Of a stretch of DNA of 64,000 nt, positions 17,271 through 27,437 are shown one piece after another. This DNA comes from Porphyridium purpureum. Its lineage: Eukaryota > Rhodophyta > Bangiophyceae > Porphyridiales > Porphyridiaceae. The notes below the pieces were generated by a model that was given only the letters and a program-made list of their open reading frames with translations, made no database searches and had not been told where the DNA came from. The position numbers and the translations under genes were made by a program. Each line of letters starts with the position of its first letter. Position 1 is the stretch's first letter. The DNA is taken from positions 1,302,001 to 1,366,000 of the forward strand of contig VRMN01000001.1 of the NCBI GenBank assembly GCA_008690995.1, in the 5' to 3' direction.

Positions 17271-18569
17271 ATGAATGAGAGGGCAGAAGAGAAGGAGGAG
17301 GAGGAGAAGGAGAAGCGGAAGGGTTCCGTGAGCGCGGCTCGCGCGGCGCGGGCTGGCGGCGGCAGCGCGATGGGGCCGTACAGTCGGCGTGTGGACCGCG
17401 AGTGGTCCATGGACGGGGCGCTGGCCACGGCGGGGCGTCCGCACCGCTCGACCTCCGAGGGCCCCGTGTCCATGCCGCTCCCGAGGCGCAGGCAGTCCCA
17501 TAACAGCGCGCTCCCGCAACGGCGCGATCGCGGCGAATGGGCTGCGCAGGACGTCGAGCAGGCCGACAAGGCCGCTGCCCGCTCGCCGCTGCGTTCGCCC
17601 GAATTGGCCAGTCCAGCCCCAACGCCAGTCCCAGAATCTGCGCCAAGTGCGATGCGCGTGCCCAAAAAGCCCTCCGAAGGGGCAAGCGTCTCGCTTTCAC
17701 CGCGCATGGCCACGGCCACTGGCAAGGTGAGGGGCGCTTCAAAGACGTCGTCAGAGCCTGCACAGGTGTGCAGCGGCTCGGAATGTGCTGAAACGAATGC
17801 CATGGACGCCACACTGTCGCCGGGAAGTATGTCGCATAGCTCCAGCAGCAGGCCACTGCTGTCACCGTTACCGCCGCCTCCATTAAGTCAGAAGCCCTCT
17901 GGCGCATTCAAAGTGGAGCCGCGCTCACCGTCAGGAAACAGCGCCACGCTTCCTTCTCCCCCGACAGGGCTCTCAAGAAAATTGTCCATGGGTAATCGCT
18001 CCGAGAGTACCGGTGAGCTCTCGCGGAAGCTTTCTCAATTAGGTCTCCGTCGCTCAGAGAGCAGCAGCGGACTGAGCAGGAAGGGTAGTTTTCGCGACAG
18101 CTTCAGAGATCGAGCAAACTCGTTCAGCAAAAAGACGCCCAGGATCACGCTGACAGAGGAAGAGTGGGCAACCAAGCTGTCGGCCTCAGAGTACAAGGTG
18201 ATGCGCGAGAGAAATATGGAAGCGCCGTTCGCCGGAAAGTATGTATACCCGAATCCGGAGAAAGATGGAGTTTTCCTGTGCAAGGGTTGCCTGAACCCTG
18301 TGCTTTCCACAAGACTCCAATTGAACAGTTCAAACGGATGGGCAACATTCTCCGCACCACTGCCGAAAAAGGCAGAGATCGTACCGAACGTACGTGATTT
18401 TGAAGGCGATATTTATGAAGTGCTGTGTGCGACGTGCGGATGCTTCTTTGGATTGCGCAGAACGGAAGAGGGGCGTGTCGAGATTTCATGCCTTGCGCTT
18501 AAATTTCGGTATGTTCTTGAGGAGCAACAGTTGAAGCTTCTCAAGGGCAAAAACCCCGGTGAAATGTAG
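17271..18569 (+). CDS. MsrB-fold protein with long disordered N-terminus; catalytic Cys missing
   Basis: The 432-residue product has about 285 residues of Ser/Pro/Arg-rich, probably disordered sequence. Repeated LSRK-S motifs around residues 238-275 resemble basophilic phosphorylation sites. The C-terminal part matches methionine-R-sulfoxide reductase B: LTEEEWATKLSASEYKVMRE, PFAGKY, zinc-ligand pairs CKGC and CATC, and NSSNGWATFSAPL. The usual HLGHVF loop reads CFFGLRR. The RYCxNS segment that carries the catalytic Cys reads RVEISCLALKF, with Glu at the catalytic place and a Cys three residues later. It therefore probably binds zinc and keeps the fold without normal reductase chemistry. The nearby Cys could act instead, which is untested. 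Confidence 0.75.
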   Translation: MNERAEEKEEEEKEKRKGSVSAARAARAGGGSAMGPYSRRVDREWSMDGALATAGRPHRSTSEGPVSMPLPRRRQSHNSALPQRRDRGEWAAQDVEQADKAAARSPLRSPELASPAPTPVPESAPSAMRVPKKPSEGASVSLSPRMATATGKVRGASKTSSEPAQVCSGSECAETNAMDATLSPGSMSHSSSSRPLLSPLPPPPLSQKPSGAFKVEPRSPSGNSATLPSPPTGLSRKLSMGNRSESTGELSRKLSQLGLRRSESSSGLSRKGSFRDSFRDRANSFSKKTPRITLTEEEWATKLSASEYKVMRERNMEAPFAGKYVYPNPEKDGVFLCKGCLNPVLSTRLQLNSSNGWATFSAPLPKKAEIVPNVRDFEGDIYEVLCATCGCFFGLRRTEEGRVEISCLALKFRYVLEEQQLKLLKGKNPGEM

Positions 18570-18687
18570 GATCACCTGTGCGGTCGTAAGCGGGGCTTGT
18601 TTAGTTGGGACACGGCCTTCGACTTAGCGGCATTGGGAGTACAGAAGGACGATATAGAGTACTAGCAGAAGCGCGGATAAATTCATA

Positions 18688-19597
18688 TCATTCAGCGAAG
18701 CGGCCGATGTAAAGGCGGGCCAAACTGCGTGCTGCGGCTTCCGGGTCTTCTGCATCCATGATAGCGGATATCACAGCGACTCCAGACGCACCGGCCTGGA
18801 TGCAAGCTTCTGCGTTGGCAGAGGATATCCCTCCAATCGCCACAACAGGTAAGCGGAGCAATCGACACGAATCGATGATCTGCTCAAGACCAGCTACACC
18901 GATCGGGTCTCCAGCGTCGCTTTTGGATGTCGTCCCAAAGACGCTCCCGACTGAAAACGGAAGGGACAGCCAGAGACGGAGAGGGAAATATAGTAAGCTC
19001 GACGGGATTAGTTTCATTTTCCAGCAGCAGGAACAGCGGGGCCTTCCACCCATGCTAGCTTGCTTCTCTAAAGTCCAATTGAACAAGGAACTTACCTCCC
19101 ACGTAGTCTGCCGAGTCGCGACTGGCCTGTACAGCTTCTTCGACGGTACCCGCCGAGACACCCAGAACGCGGTCCAGTCCAATCAGGCGTCGCACGTCCG
19201 CGGCCGAGAGATCGTCTTGGCCGACATGCACACCATCCGCATCGATGGCGAGGGCCACATCTACACGATCATTCACGAGCAATTTGGCGCGGTATGCATG
19301 CACCAAGCGCTTCAGGCGGCGACCTGTTCGCACCAAGTCGCGCGCACACATATTCTTCTCGCGCAGTTGCACAATCGATACGCCGCCCTGTAGCGCTTGC
19401 TCGACGGCAAGGAAAGCGCGCTCATTGAGGGCACCAGAGCTGTCGGCGAGCCCGTTTGTCACCAGATACACAGCCAGCTCGCTTGGTTCCACCCTGGGTG
19501 GACGCTCCGGCGCAGACACGAATCGGCATACGCTTGAGCTCGATAATCTTGGTCTTTGGCGCCGCGCCGCCAGTGCGCACGTCTGAAACCCAAGCAT
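18688..19597 (-). CDS. thiE: thiamine-phosphate synthase, one intron
   Basis: Two minus-strand frames join into one ThiE protein of 254 residues. Exon 1 is 19597-19096, the intron 19095-18951 (145 bp, GTAAGT...TTTTCAG) and exon 2 18950-18688. The join restores DYVGVGSVFGTTSK, the phosphate-binding signature of thiamine-phosphate pyrophosphorylases. Other motifs are VSIVQLREKN, LLVNDRVDVA, DGVHVGQDDL, LPVVAIGGISSANA and AGASGVAVISAI. The enzyme joins HMP-PP and thiazole phosphate to give thiamine phosphate. The first about 40 residues are basic and Ser-rich, consistent with plastid targeting. The stop is 118 bp from the convergent MsrB-like gene. Confidence 0.92.
18951..19095 (-). other. spliceosomal intron in thiE
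   Basis: The intron has a GTAAGT donor and an acceptor TTTTCAG. It interrupts the conserved phosphate-binding loop codon for Val. Reading through would end the frame, and splicing restores the family motif exactly. Confidence 0.9.
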
Positions 19598-19700
19598 CGT
19601 ACGCGCTTCTCGCTAGCACTTCTCACACGACGCGATTCTCGTCAACGAATTTGAAGACCCTTTTACTTTTTCTGACGAGAAAGCGTCGATGTGTTCACTG

Positions 19701-22700
19701 TCACTCCGAAGGTTTGGCCGGAGAACTCTCTTCGTCTGTCTTTCGCAACTCGCGTGGCTCGCTCAGATCATCGTCATCCAATGTGGCAAACTTGCGCACC
19801 TCGTCAAAGTCTAAGTTCTGCCGTGGTCTACCTGAGAGGCGGCGAGGCTTTTGAGGAGACGGCTGGGCTTCTGACTCTCGCGCAGGCAAATCGCCGTCAG
19901 CTTTGGTCTCGGATCCGGGTAGACGTGATGTTCCCGGTCGCCGTGATAAAGAAGGTCCAAGATCGAAGCCACCAACATCAAAGCCCTCATCCTGCCGTGC
20001 TTTGAACGGCAAATCGTCCTCTGCAGCCTCGTTTTCCAGTTTCTCGGCCCATTCCCATGACTCTGAATTACCCTCTGACTCAGTCTTGGTCACATCTCTG
20101 TCATCCTGATTAGAAACCTCCTCCCAAGGATTCTTCTCACTACCGGGCTCGCTCCATTCGCGCTGTTGAGCGCTTGAAAGTCCTTCTGCGTCGTTGAGCT
20201 CAATGCGAAAAGTCCCTTCCTGCATAGTCGGCCGCACTTCCTCTTCCTGATCCTCTTCCTGATCCTCTTCATTGTCACTCAAAAAGACCCACTCAGTCGA
20301 CCACGGCGACGAACTGTCGAAAAGGGAATCATCAGAGTCACTTTCTGAATCCTCGATCTCCAGGAGGTCAAGCTGCTGAAATGTGAGCAAACGCGCCGCC
20401 TCATCTGCACGACGACTGCGGACTGTTACTGTCGGAACAGATTCCGGGTCGTCACTGCTTCCGCCTTCATCATCGTCATCCGTATCAAGTGCAGTCAACG
20501 CACTGTCCAGGAAGGCACCTTCTTGATCTGCCTCCGCGTCGTCGTCCAAAACCTGTCGCGTAATGCCGGCGTCTTGCCACTGCACCAGCTCATCTGTAAA
20601 GTCTGGAGCCGTGCTTGGCATCAGCTCTGGACCTAACAAGAGCTTACGCTTCAGGGATTCTCTATCGATACGGACGCTTGCCGAGACATTGTCAGCTGAT
20701 TGGCTTTCCAAGCTTCTGGGTAACTTTGTCTTGATCAGTTTGAGGGATGCAAGCTGATACTCTGGCTTTTGAAATTCAAGCGTATCAACCTCAAGTCGAA
20801 GTGCCCGAAGGAGTTCTTCTTCGCTTTCTGTGTACGACGGCCATAAATCCTCTTCCTTCGTTCCGACAAGGTACAGAGATGTTGGATCTTCTTGCTCAAT
20901 AGGGATGAGAGAACCTTGCTCAAGAAAGTCTCCCAGCACACCGCCGTTTTCAAGCGCTGCCATCACCATGGCTGAGTCCGGCAACTCGCTGCTCCCGATC
21001 CCCGGACTTTGTTCAAATCCGTCCACCTCGCCATACTCAACATCCCAAAACTTTGTTGGGTCTCTTTCTTCCAAAATGCTGGATGGAAACGCAGCTTGGT
21101 CACTGCGAAGATCACCAATGGCCGCGGAGTCCTGGCCCTCCTCCGAATCCGCACTTGACTTTGAACCTGATTTGGTCCGCAGTCTCACTCCTCGGTCGCA
21201 AAGAGATTCAAACAACTCATCGTTCAGGCAGCGCCAAGGGATGACATCTTCGGCCAACAGCGCCTCCATAGTGGGCTGAAGCTCATCACTGATGTCATGC
21301 GACTTGTTCAAAGCGAGAGGAGACGCAAGAAGCGAGTCAAAGTCGTACGAAAACCGAGCTACAGCGTTGCGTGAACGCATGGACGTATCTTGCGACCAAC
21401 CGCGAAGCTCAAAGCAGTCTTCGTTATGAAGGTCAAAAGTGACTGCATCAGTCTTGAAAATCCGGATCGGCCATTCCTTCAACGCGCCGAGCAGCTCAAC
21501 GACCGTAAAACCCATGGCACCCCCGGGTATTCTTCGCCAGTCGAGGACGGTGGACAAGGCACGGAAGCATTCGGCATCCATAAGGGCTGTCAGCGAGGCC
21601 GCACATACTCCTATTAAGCACGGCATTCCTCTCTGAAGCAGCTCTCCGATCGCTTCGACTTCTTCTCCGGTTAAAGCATCCAATTCTTGAACAATCAACC
21701 AATCAGGTCTGACACGATCCACAGCCATGAGAATGGCAGAACGGTCGAGGGGCTGATGCTTGTCTTCGGAACGACTGACAATTCTGCGTGGGCCACCCGT
21801 TCCCTGTGAGAGCATAGATTCATCGTACGCCCACATTCCGTCAGTATCCAGGAAAAGAGTCCGTAATGGCACCCGACCTCGCTGCTGGCTTGATTTTTGT
21901 ACTGAGCTGATGGCTTGACGCAACAAAGTGCTCTTTCCTGTACGCTTGGCACCGAAAAGGACCACTAGACTTTTCGTCGCGCGACGATAACCTTCGCGCG
22001 GTTCACTTAGTCCGAGGAGGATGTCCATAATTAATGGCGCAAGTGGTACGTGCGCGTCTGGTGGGAGCTGCAACTGAAAGACCGCATATGCACTTGACTG
22101 GCTGCAAGTCGCAAGAATAGCACTGGACTGAAAAGACACGAGATGGCCTGATCGCTCGTGGGAATAAACGACGCCGCTCGTGCTTGAAACGGAATTTGGA
22201 GACAGTTTCCAGTCGGCCGATTCAGATTGAATGTATTCCCGAGCTCGCTCCACCAAATTACATGCATTCTTGTCTTCATCCGAGCATGTAAATCGGGTTG
22301 TCGTGCCGTCGGACCCTTGAAGAACAACCGTATTCGGAAGCAATATCAGATCCGTTACCCAGGCTCCATGAGTCGGGGATGCTTCTGCCCATTTCCTGAT
22401 TATTGCGCTCACTCGCTCTGGTAAGAGAATCATGATGGGAGCGAGCATGGCTACCCGGCGCACGTCATCATTTTCGGAGCTTTGCTTGCCGGGGCGCGGG
22501 ATTTCTTCGCGAGCATTTTCAAGGTGTCCATACTCGGGTCCGCCGTCTTCCGTAAAGGTCAAAGCATAGACCTTGTTCACTTCCTGCTGCATGGCGTGAA
22601 GAGTAGAAGAATCATCACTGCCGCGCAGCAGCGACGTTTGAGCATATGAATTTAAAAGTTCGTGCACCCGGCCTAATCGCGAGAATGCAGTCCACAAGTT

Positions 22701-24080
22701 TGATGATTCCGCGGCAGACATGCTTGCCATTATCGTGTACGCCAACCGGAATAAATGACACACGCGATACGAGCCCAGCTTGACCATGTTTGGACGGAAT
22801 GGTCTTTGATCCCAGAAGGCCTTCGTGTACCGGTCTGTATCATACGCTTCTTCCAAGATCCCGAAATGCCGCAACAATGCCCGAAGAGACGGCTGCAGCC
22901 CTAACGATTCACGTAGCTTCCCATCTTGTGTTGCAAGACCCGAAAACAGTGCCAGTGTGTCTATGGTATCGACCACTTTGGACCCTCCCAGCAAGGACTG
23001 TAACAGCTTCATATCACGAATTCCCTCATTCACAATCACCATGCGACTTGACGCAAGGTCATGGAACACGCCTTTCAGTACATCCAGAATGCTTTCCTGC
23101 ACACGTGGCTGCTCGGAACGGACGTCAAAAAAGAAAACATGTTCAATCGGGAATTGACCGCCGTGAAACGCAAGCAGGGACGCAATCACGACCACCGATG
23201 GACGTCCATCTGCGCCTTCTTCTACGCGTACGCTGATCATACGTGCGAGTCTGAGGTGTAACGCAGCCAGTCTAGCGTGAGGCTCACTTTGTACAAGCAT
23301 GATATTGCTGCTAGCAATCTGGTTTTCCAGCGGCAAGGACGCAGTCCGACCAGAGCGAAACCGTCTCAGTTTGCGAATATCGTCATCCTCCGCATCTGGT
23401 CCGAGCTCCACGATTAGCTCAGTGTTCACCTGAGGATGTGCTTTCTGGATGAAAGTGGTGGGCATTCCACTCATCCATTCAACAAGCGAAGTGAGGCCCA
23501 CGGGCACAGGAAACCTCTTCTCCAGTTTGGACACCGTAATTGGTCCAGTCACTCGCAGGTAGTCTACGATTCTTGTTCTCAGCGAGGCCATATGCTTCGG
23601 ATTATTTGCATACAGCAAATCCACGCCTGGGCGCTTAAAGGATGAAAACCGTGTTCGTCTCGACTGCCGCTTTGCATCTGGCCCGCGCACACCTGCCTCA
23701 TTCGTGCGTGCATTCACCGGCTGGCCACGTCGTTTGTCTGCACTATACGAGGTCTGGGCTAAAGACGCTACGAGGTCTGTGCGCGCTCTCCTGGATGTGC
23801 GCGCACGCGGTCGATTTGACCGGAGCCCGGCGACGTGCGCAGAGAACGAATTCGAGCCACGCCATCCCACCGAAACGAGATCTCTTGCGTGGCCACCAAC
23901 GTACACCCACGCCCAGCTTCGACTCGGCCGGCTTGGCTTCCGGTGGTCCATGCGCTGGGTCATATTGGATTCACGTATGTTATATTGCGCGTGGATGCGG
24001 CCGGTGTGCTCTCCCCGCGACTGCGACATCAACACGTCTGGTTCAGTCCGTGCCAACCTAATAAGAAGTTCCCTGCGCAT
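19701..24080 (-). CDS. fusion of 3'-5' exonuclease-like domain and SpoIIIAA/Ycf45-like AAA ATPase
   Basis: The 1459-residue product has a basic leader of about 150 residues, possibly organellar. A small helical module follows (LRTRIVDYLRVTGPITVSKLEKRF, about 167-190), then a 3'-5' exonuclease-like domain (about 270-450) with VFFFDVRSE, MVIVNEGIRDMKLLQ, KVVDTIDTLAL and FWDQRPFRPNMVKLGSYRV. From about 640 comes an AAA-type P-loop ATPase with Walker A FGAKRTGKST (709-718), DTDGMWAY, and a Walker B-like DWLIVQELDAL. This resembles Ycf45/SpoIIIAA-related plastid ATPases. The last about 450 residues are strongly acidic and disordered. The exonuclease acidic residues look incomplete, so it may bind rather than cut nucleic acid. 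The role is unknown; organellar DNA or RNA handling is a guess. Confidence 0.75.
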   Translation of the reverse strand: MRRELLIRLARTEPDVLMSQSRGEHTGRIHAQYNIRESNMTQRMDHRKPSRPSRSWAWVYVGGHARDLVSVGWRGSNSFSAHVAGLRSNRPRARTSRRARTDLVASLAQTSYSADKRRGQPVNARTNEAGVRGPDAKRQSRRTRFSSFKRPGVDLLYANNPKHMASLRTRIVDYLRVTGPITVSKLEKRFPVPVGLTSLVEWMSGMPTTFIQKAHPQVNTELIVELGPDAEDDDIRKLRRFRSGRTASLPLENQIASSNIMLVQSEPHARLAALHLRLARMISVRVEEGADGRPSVVVIASLLAFHGGQFPIEHVFFFDVRSEQPRVQESILDVLKGVFHDLASSRMVIVNEGIRDMKLLQSLLGGSKVVDTIDTLALFSGLATQDGKLRESLGLQPSLRALLRHFGILEEAYDTDRYTKAFWDQRPFRPNMVKLGSYRVCHLFRLAYTIMASMSAAESSNLWTAFSRLGRVHELLNSYAQTSLLRGSDDSSTLHAMQQEVNKVYALTFTEDGGPEYGHLENAREEIPRPGKQSSENDDVRRVAMLAPIMILLPERVSAIIRKWAEASPTHGAWVTDLILLPNTVVLQGSDGTTTRFTCSDEDKNACNLVERAREYIQSESADWKLSPNSVSSTSGVVYSHERSGHLVSFQSSAILATCSQSSAYAVFQLQLPPDAHVPLAPLIMDILLGLSEPREGYRRATKSLVVLFGAKRTGKSTLLRQAISSVQKSSQQRGRVPLRTLFLDTDGMWAYDESMLSQGTGGPRRIVSRSEDKHQPLDRSAILMAVDRVRPDWLIVQELDALTGEEVEAIGELLQRGMPCLIGVCAASLTALMDAECFRALSTVLDWRRIPGGAMGFTVVELLGALKEWPIRIFKTDAVTFDLHNEDCFELRGWSQDTSMRSRNAVARFSYDFDSLLASPLALNKSHDISDELQPTMEALLAEDVIPWRCLNDELFESLCDRGVRLRTKSGSKSSADSEEGQDSAAIGDLRSDQAAFPSSILEERDPTKFWDVEYGEVDGFEQSPGIGSSELPDSAMVMAALENGGVLGDFLEQGSLIPIEQEDPTSLYLVGTKEEDLWPSYTESEEELLRALRLEVDTLEFQKPEYQLASLKLIKTKLPRSLESQSADNVSASVRIDRESLKRKLLLGPELMPSTAPDFTDELVQWQDAGITRQVLDDDAEADQEGAFLDSALTALDTDDDDEGGSSDDPESVPTVTVRSRRADEAARLLTFQQLDLLEIEDSESDSDDSLFDSSSPWSTEWVFLSDNEEDQEEDQEEEVRPTMQEGTFRIELNDAEGLSSAQQREWSEPGSEKNPWEEVSNQDDRDVTKTESEGNSESWEWAEKLENEAAEDDLPFKARQDEGFDVGGFDLGPSLSRRPGTSRLPGSETKADGDLPARESEAQPSPQKPRRLSGRPRQNLDFDEVRKFATLDDDDLSEPRELRKTDEESSPAKPSE

Positions 24081-24694
24081 CTTCTGACGAGAAAGGGTAG
24101 TTTTAGGATGAAATCGAAGAAGGTCGAGCTTTCGGTGACCGGCGCAGGCGTCGAAGCCACCTGAAGCTCCCCGCTCAAACGCGCATGAAAGGGATCACAA
24201 GGCATAGAGTGATGCTTCCGGCGGACGAGTACTTACAGGGAAGGCTATAGGGCTCATATCGCGGAAGCAGGGCATATGTTCAGAACAAAGTAGCTGGATC
24301 AGAATGTGTTCCCGCAAGTCGAAGCTGGCTGCTGGCTGTCACAGTGAACTACGCAGCCTCCTAGAAATGTAGACAGGAGACAGATCCTGGAAGCTACAAA
24401 CTGTCAAGAAAATGCATGCCCGCGCAGAATCTGGGGACGTAAGGAGTTGGCTACAGCCAACATTCTGCACCGTTTTGTGTATTTCATAAGAGGAAGACTG
24501 AGGTCAGAAACACATGCGACGAAATGAACTGGACGAAGTAGAAACAGAAGCACCGGCAGTTGGAGTAGATGCTTCTTCAGATGCAGTAGGTGTTCACGTG
24601 TGACGCCAAGTCAACTGAAATGGTCGTGTATAGTTTGGGGCATACCATAGATACTCGGTCAACAGGAATAAAGGATGCGATTTTGATGCACATA
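24081..24694. other. intergenic region between tandem minus-strand genes
   Basis: About 610 bp hold the promoter of the ATPase gene and the 3' flank of the helicase gene. The short frames are shadows. I see no RNA gene or repeat. Confidence 0.6.
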
Positions 24695-26443
24695 CTAATC
24701 AGAGTCAGAGTCAAAAACCATTTTGGTAGCCGAGCCTGCAATGTCATTGCGAGCAAAAGCACCGTACAGATTGTGTTCCTTCTTTTTGGTGACAAGCGCA
24801 TAGCGTTCCGTGATCTCGCTCGGCACGGGCTGGCCCGCTTCGTTCAGGACGTTCACTAGAGCGCCAGCGAGACCCTTCTCGTGGTCTGTAAAAAACGTGT
24901 AACTCAGACCGGCCTTGCTCCCACGCCCCGTTCGCCCAATACGATGCACGTAGTCTTCGATTGTGAGCGGGAAGGTGTAGTTCAGTACGAACTCAACGTC
25001 AGGAATGTCGAGCCCGCGCGCCGCCACATCCGTCGCAATCAGCAGATTCGCGTGGTTGTTTACGAATTGGTCGAGCGCGCGCATGCGATCCGGTTGTGAC
25101 TTGTCGCCATGGATCGATACTACAGAAAAGCCCTTCAAACCAAGATAGTTCTCCACGCGTTCCGCCTCCTTCTTGTAAAGAACAAACACAATACCCTTCT
25201 CCCCCTTGTGCGCTCGCAGAAATTCGCTGAGTTTCGGATTCTTCTGACGCTGGTCATCCAGGACCATGACCTCCTGAGCCACCTGCTTTGACGCAGTCGC
25301 TCGCTCACCAGAGCCACCCACCGAGACATGGACGGTCTCCGAGGGACGTAGGTACTGCTTCGAAAGATCGCGTACCGAATCCGGCCAGGTGGCTGAGAAC
25401 ATCAGCGTTTGCTGCGTCATCTTGTTCTGCTGAACAGCGCCCAGAATGGCCTTGACTTCGCGATCGAATCCAAGATCAAGCATGCGGTCGGCTTCATCGA
25501 GCACGACAAGGCCTACGTCACTCAGCTCCACGCTTCCTTCCTCCATGAAGTCCAGAAGCCGCCCAGGGGTTGCGGTCAGAATGTGGCACTGCTCAGGAAG
25601 CACTTCGCGGAGCTGGTGGTGCTTCGGAATACCGCCCACGACAACGGAGGCTCGCACATTACAGCTCGCACCGGTTTCCTTCAGGACGGAATCAATTTGC
25701 TGAGCAAGTTCACGCGTTGGGGCCAGAATGACCACGAGCGGCGAAATCACCCGCATGGTACGCGCCGATGATGCGCGCTGCACATGCACCGCATTGGTGT
25801 CCAACACATAGCGCATTGCCGGCAGTCCGAATGCGAGCGTTTTCCCTGATCCTGTACGGGCAATGGCGATCAGGTCCTTGCCATCCAGCGCCACAGGCAG
25901 TGCGAGCGCCTGGACTGGCGTGGGAGACGCAAATGCCTGTGTGATCTTGAGCACATGGCCGGGTAACTTCGAGTCTGTGAATGTTTTCAAGGGCGCAAAG
26001 CGTTTGAAAGCGTCTTCAGGCTGCACCGTAATTGTAAATTTTTCCATAAACGCGCGGGCCTCTGCGTCTGTGAAACTTGACTGTGCGTACGCAGCGCTCT
26101 TAGGGGACGCTGCAACGTCGTGCGCGAGCTCGGTCCCACTGTTACTACTCCGCCGCTTGTCACTGCCGGATTTCTCCTTTTTCTTTTTCTCCTTCTTGTC
26201 CTTCTTATCCTTCTTATCCTTCTTGTCCTTCTTGTCCTTCTTGTCCTTCTTGGCCGTGAGGTGCGAGTCTGCACCGTCTATCACCGGCGCTGCGTGCGGT
26301 ACGGCTGATCGGCCATTCGAGAGCTGACCATCCGCACGGCCGTTCTCCAGCTGTCCACCGCTGTCCTTCTTCAGCCCGTTGACTTTCTTCTTCCCATCTA
26401 GTACAGACTCCTCGTCGCTGCGCCGGCGCTTTTTCTCCTTCAT
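24695..26443 (-). CDS. DEAD-box RNA helicase, Dbp3-like
   Basis: The 582-residue product has a charged N-terminal region with a KKD-type lysine/aspartate repeat (about residues 65-92) followed by a complete DEAD-box core. Seen motifs are Q motif SPTPVQ, I ARTGSGKT, Ia PTRELAQQ, Ib TPGRL, II DEAD, III SAT, V ATDVAARGLDIPDVE and VI HRIGRTGRG. The Lys-rich N-terminus and core resemble Dbp3/RH5-type helicases, which act in nucleolar ribosome assembly. The C-terminus ends in an acidic Ser/Asp run. It shares a 360-bp divergent region with the TMEM35-like gene. Confidence 0.9.
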   Translation of the reverse strand: MKEKKRRRSDEESVLDGKKKVNGLKKDSGGQLENGRADGQLSNGRSAVPHAAPVIDGADSHLTAKKDKKDKKDKKDKKDKKDKKEKKKKEKSGSDKRRSSNSGTELAHDVAASPKSAAYAQSSFTDAEARAFMEKFTITVQPEDAFKRFAPLKTFTDSKLPGHVLKITQAFASPTPVQALALPVALDGKDLIAIARTGSGKTLAFGLPAMRYVLDTNAVHVQRASSARTMRVISPLVVILAPTRELAQQIDSVLKETGASCNVRASVVVGGIPKHHQLREVLPEQCHILTATPGRLLDFMEEGSVELSDVGLVVLDEADRMLDLGFDREVKAILGAVQQNKMTQQTLMFSATWPDSVRDLSKQYLRPSETVHVSVGGSGERATASKQVAQEVMVLDDQRQKNPKLSEFLRAHKGEKGIVFVLYKKEAERVENYLGLKGFSVVSIHGDKSQPDRMRALDQFVNNHANLLIATDVAARGLDIPDVEFVLNYTFPLTIEDYVHRIGRTGRGSKAGLSYTFFTDHEKGLAGALVNVLNEAGQPVPSEITERYALVTKKKEHNLYGAFARNDIAGSATKMVFDSDSD

Positions 26444-26801
26444 CGCAGCACGACACGCCGCAATCTATGCTCGCACTCAGAATACAAGCGCGCACAACGT
26501 CGTGTCGAACCGCACGTCACCACGCTTCGCGCTTCCCCTCAACACGTCCGGCGCCGCCCCGCACCAAGAAAGGGAAAAAAAAGGTTTAAAAACGGTTTAA
26601 AAAAGATTTAGAAAAACACGCCGAGCGGACTTTACTGTACCTCTAGTACACTAACCGGATGTACAGTTGCGCTGAAGTTGTGCCGCAAATCCGAACGTTG
26701 GAAGAAAACGCATCGCGGTGAAGGGAAAGAGGAGGTGGGGGGGAATGAGGGTGGGAGTGTTGAGGACGGAGTGTGGAGACGTGGCAAACGTGGAAGGAAA
26801 G

Positions 26802-27299
26802 ATGCCGAAGAAAATTCTGTTTGTGGCGGCGTCGGTGCTGGGCGCGTTCCTGGGGGTCCTGTTTGCGTTTGCGGGGTTGATGAAGCTGACACCGCAGTTC
26901 GATCCGGCGACGCACGAGATGATGGTAGCGGGATTTCTCCGGTACGGTGAGATCTGGAAGGTCGAGCGCTTTGGCAAGACGTCTGATGAGTTCCGCGTGT
27001 ATCTGGGCGCCCTGGAGCTGGGCTGCGGCTTGCTGCTTACCCTGCCGCTCCTCAATTCACTCCTGTGGCCCTTCTGTCAGTTTGTCGTGCCGCTTTTGCT
27101 CGTCGTCATCATGGCTGGCGCGACCTACACGCACTATGTTCTCAAGGATCCAGTGGAGGCGCTGATCGTGCCCCCCGTGCTCGGCACGTTGCTGGTGGCC
27201 ATTCTCATCTTGTACACCGCTTCCGCGGCCGTCGCCAACGGCAACGCACCGGTTGCCGCAACCCAAGAAAGCTCAGTCAGCTCTAAAAAGAGAAACTAG
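26802..27299 (+). CDS. DoxX/TMEM35-like membrane protein
   Basis: From ATG 26802 the product is 165 residues with four hydrophobic segments. Two conserved stretches match the TMEM35 group of the DoxX superfamily: LFAFAGLMKLTPQF near the N-terminus and YLGALELGCGLLLTLP, followed by ATYTHYVLKDP. In animals TMEM35A (NACHO) is an ER chaperone of acetylcholine receptors; the algal role is unknown. The frame is open upstream to 26718, with another ATG at 26745. I prefer 26802 because it places the first membrane helix directly at the N-terminus as in relatives. Confidence 0.78.
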   Translation: MPKKILFVAASVLGAFLGVLFAFAGLMKLTPQFDPATHEMMVAGFLRYGEIWKVERFGKTSDEFRVYLGALELGCGLLLTLPLLNSLLWPFCQFVVPLLLVVIMAGATYTHYVLKDPVEALIVPPVLGTLLVAILILYTASAAVANGNAPVAATQESSVSSKKRN

Positions 27300-27437
27300 T
27301 GCATTGCCTAAACGCAGCTTAGGCTAGATTTACGCAAGTTTTCTTGATCAGCTTCTATGGCTACCAGTAAAACGACGGGAAGAAGATATCCCGATCGATC
27401 TCGTAATCCTCTCTTGTGGCCACTGATGCAAAGAGCA

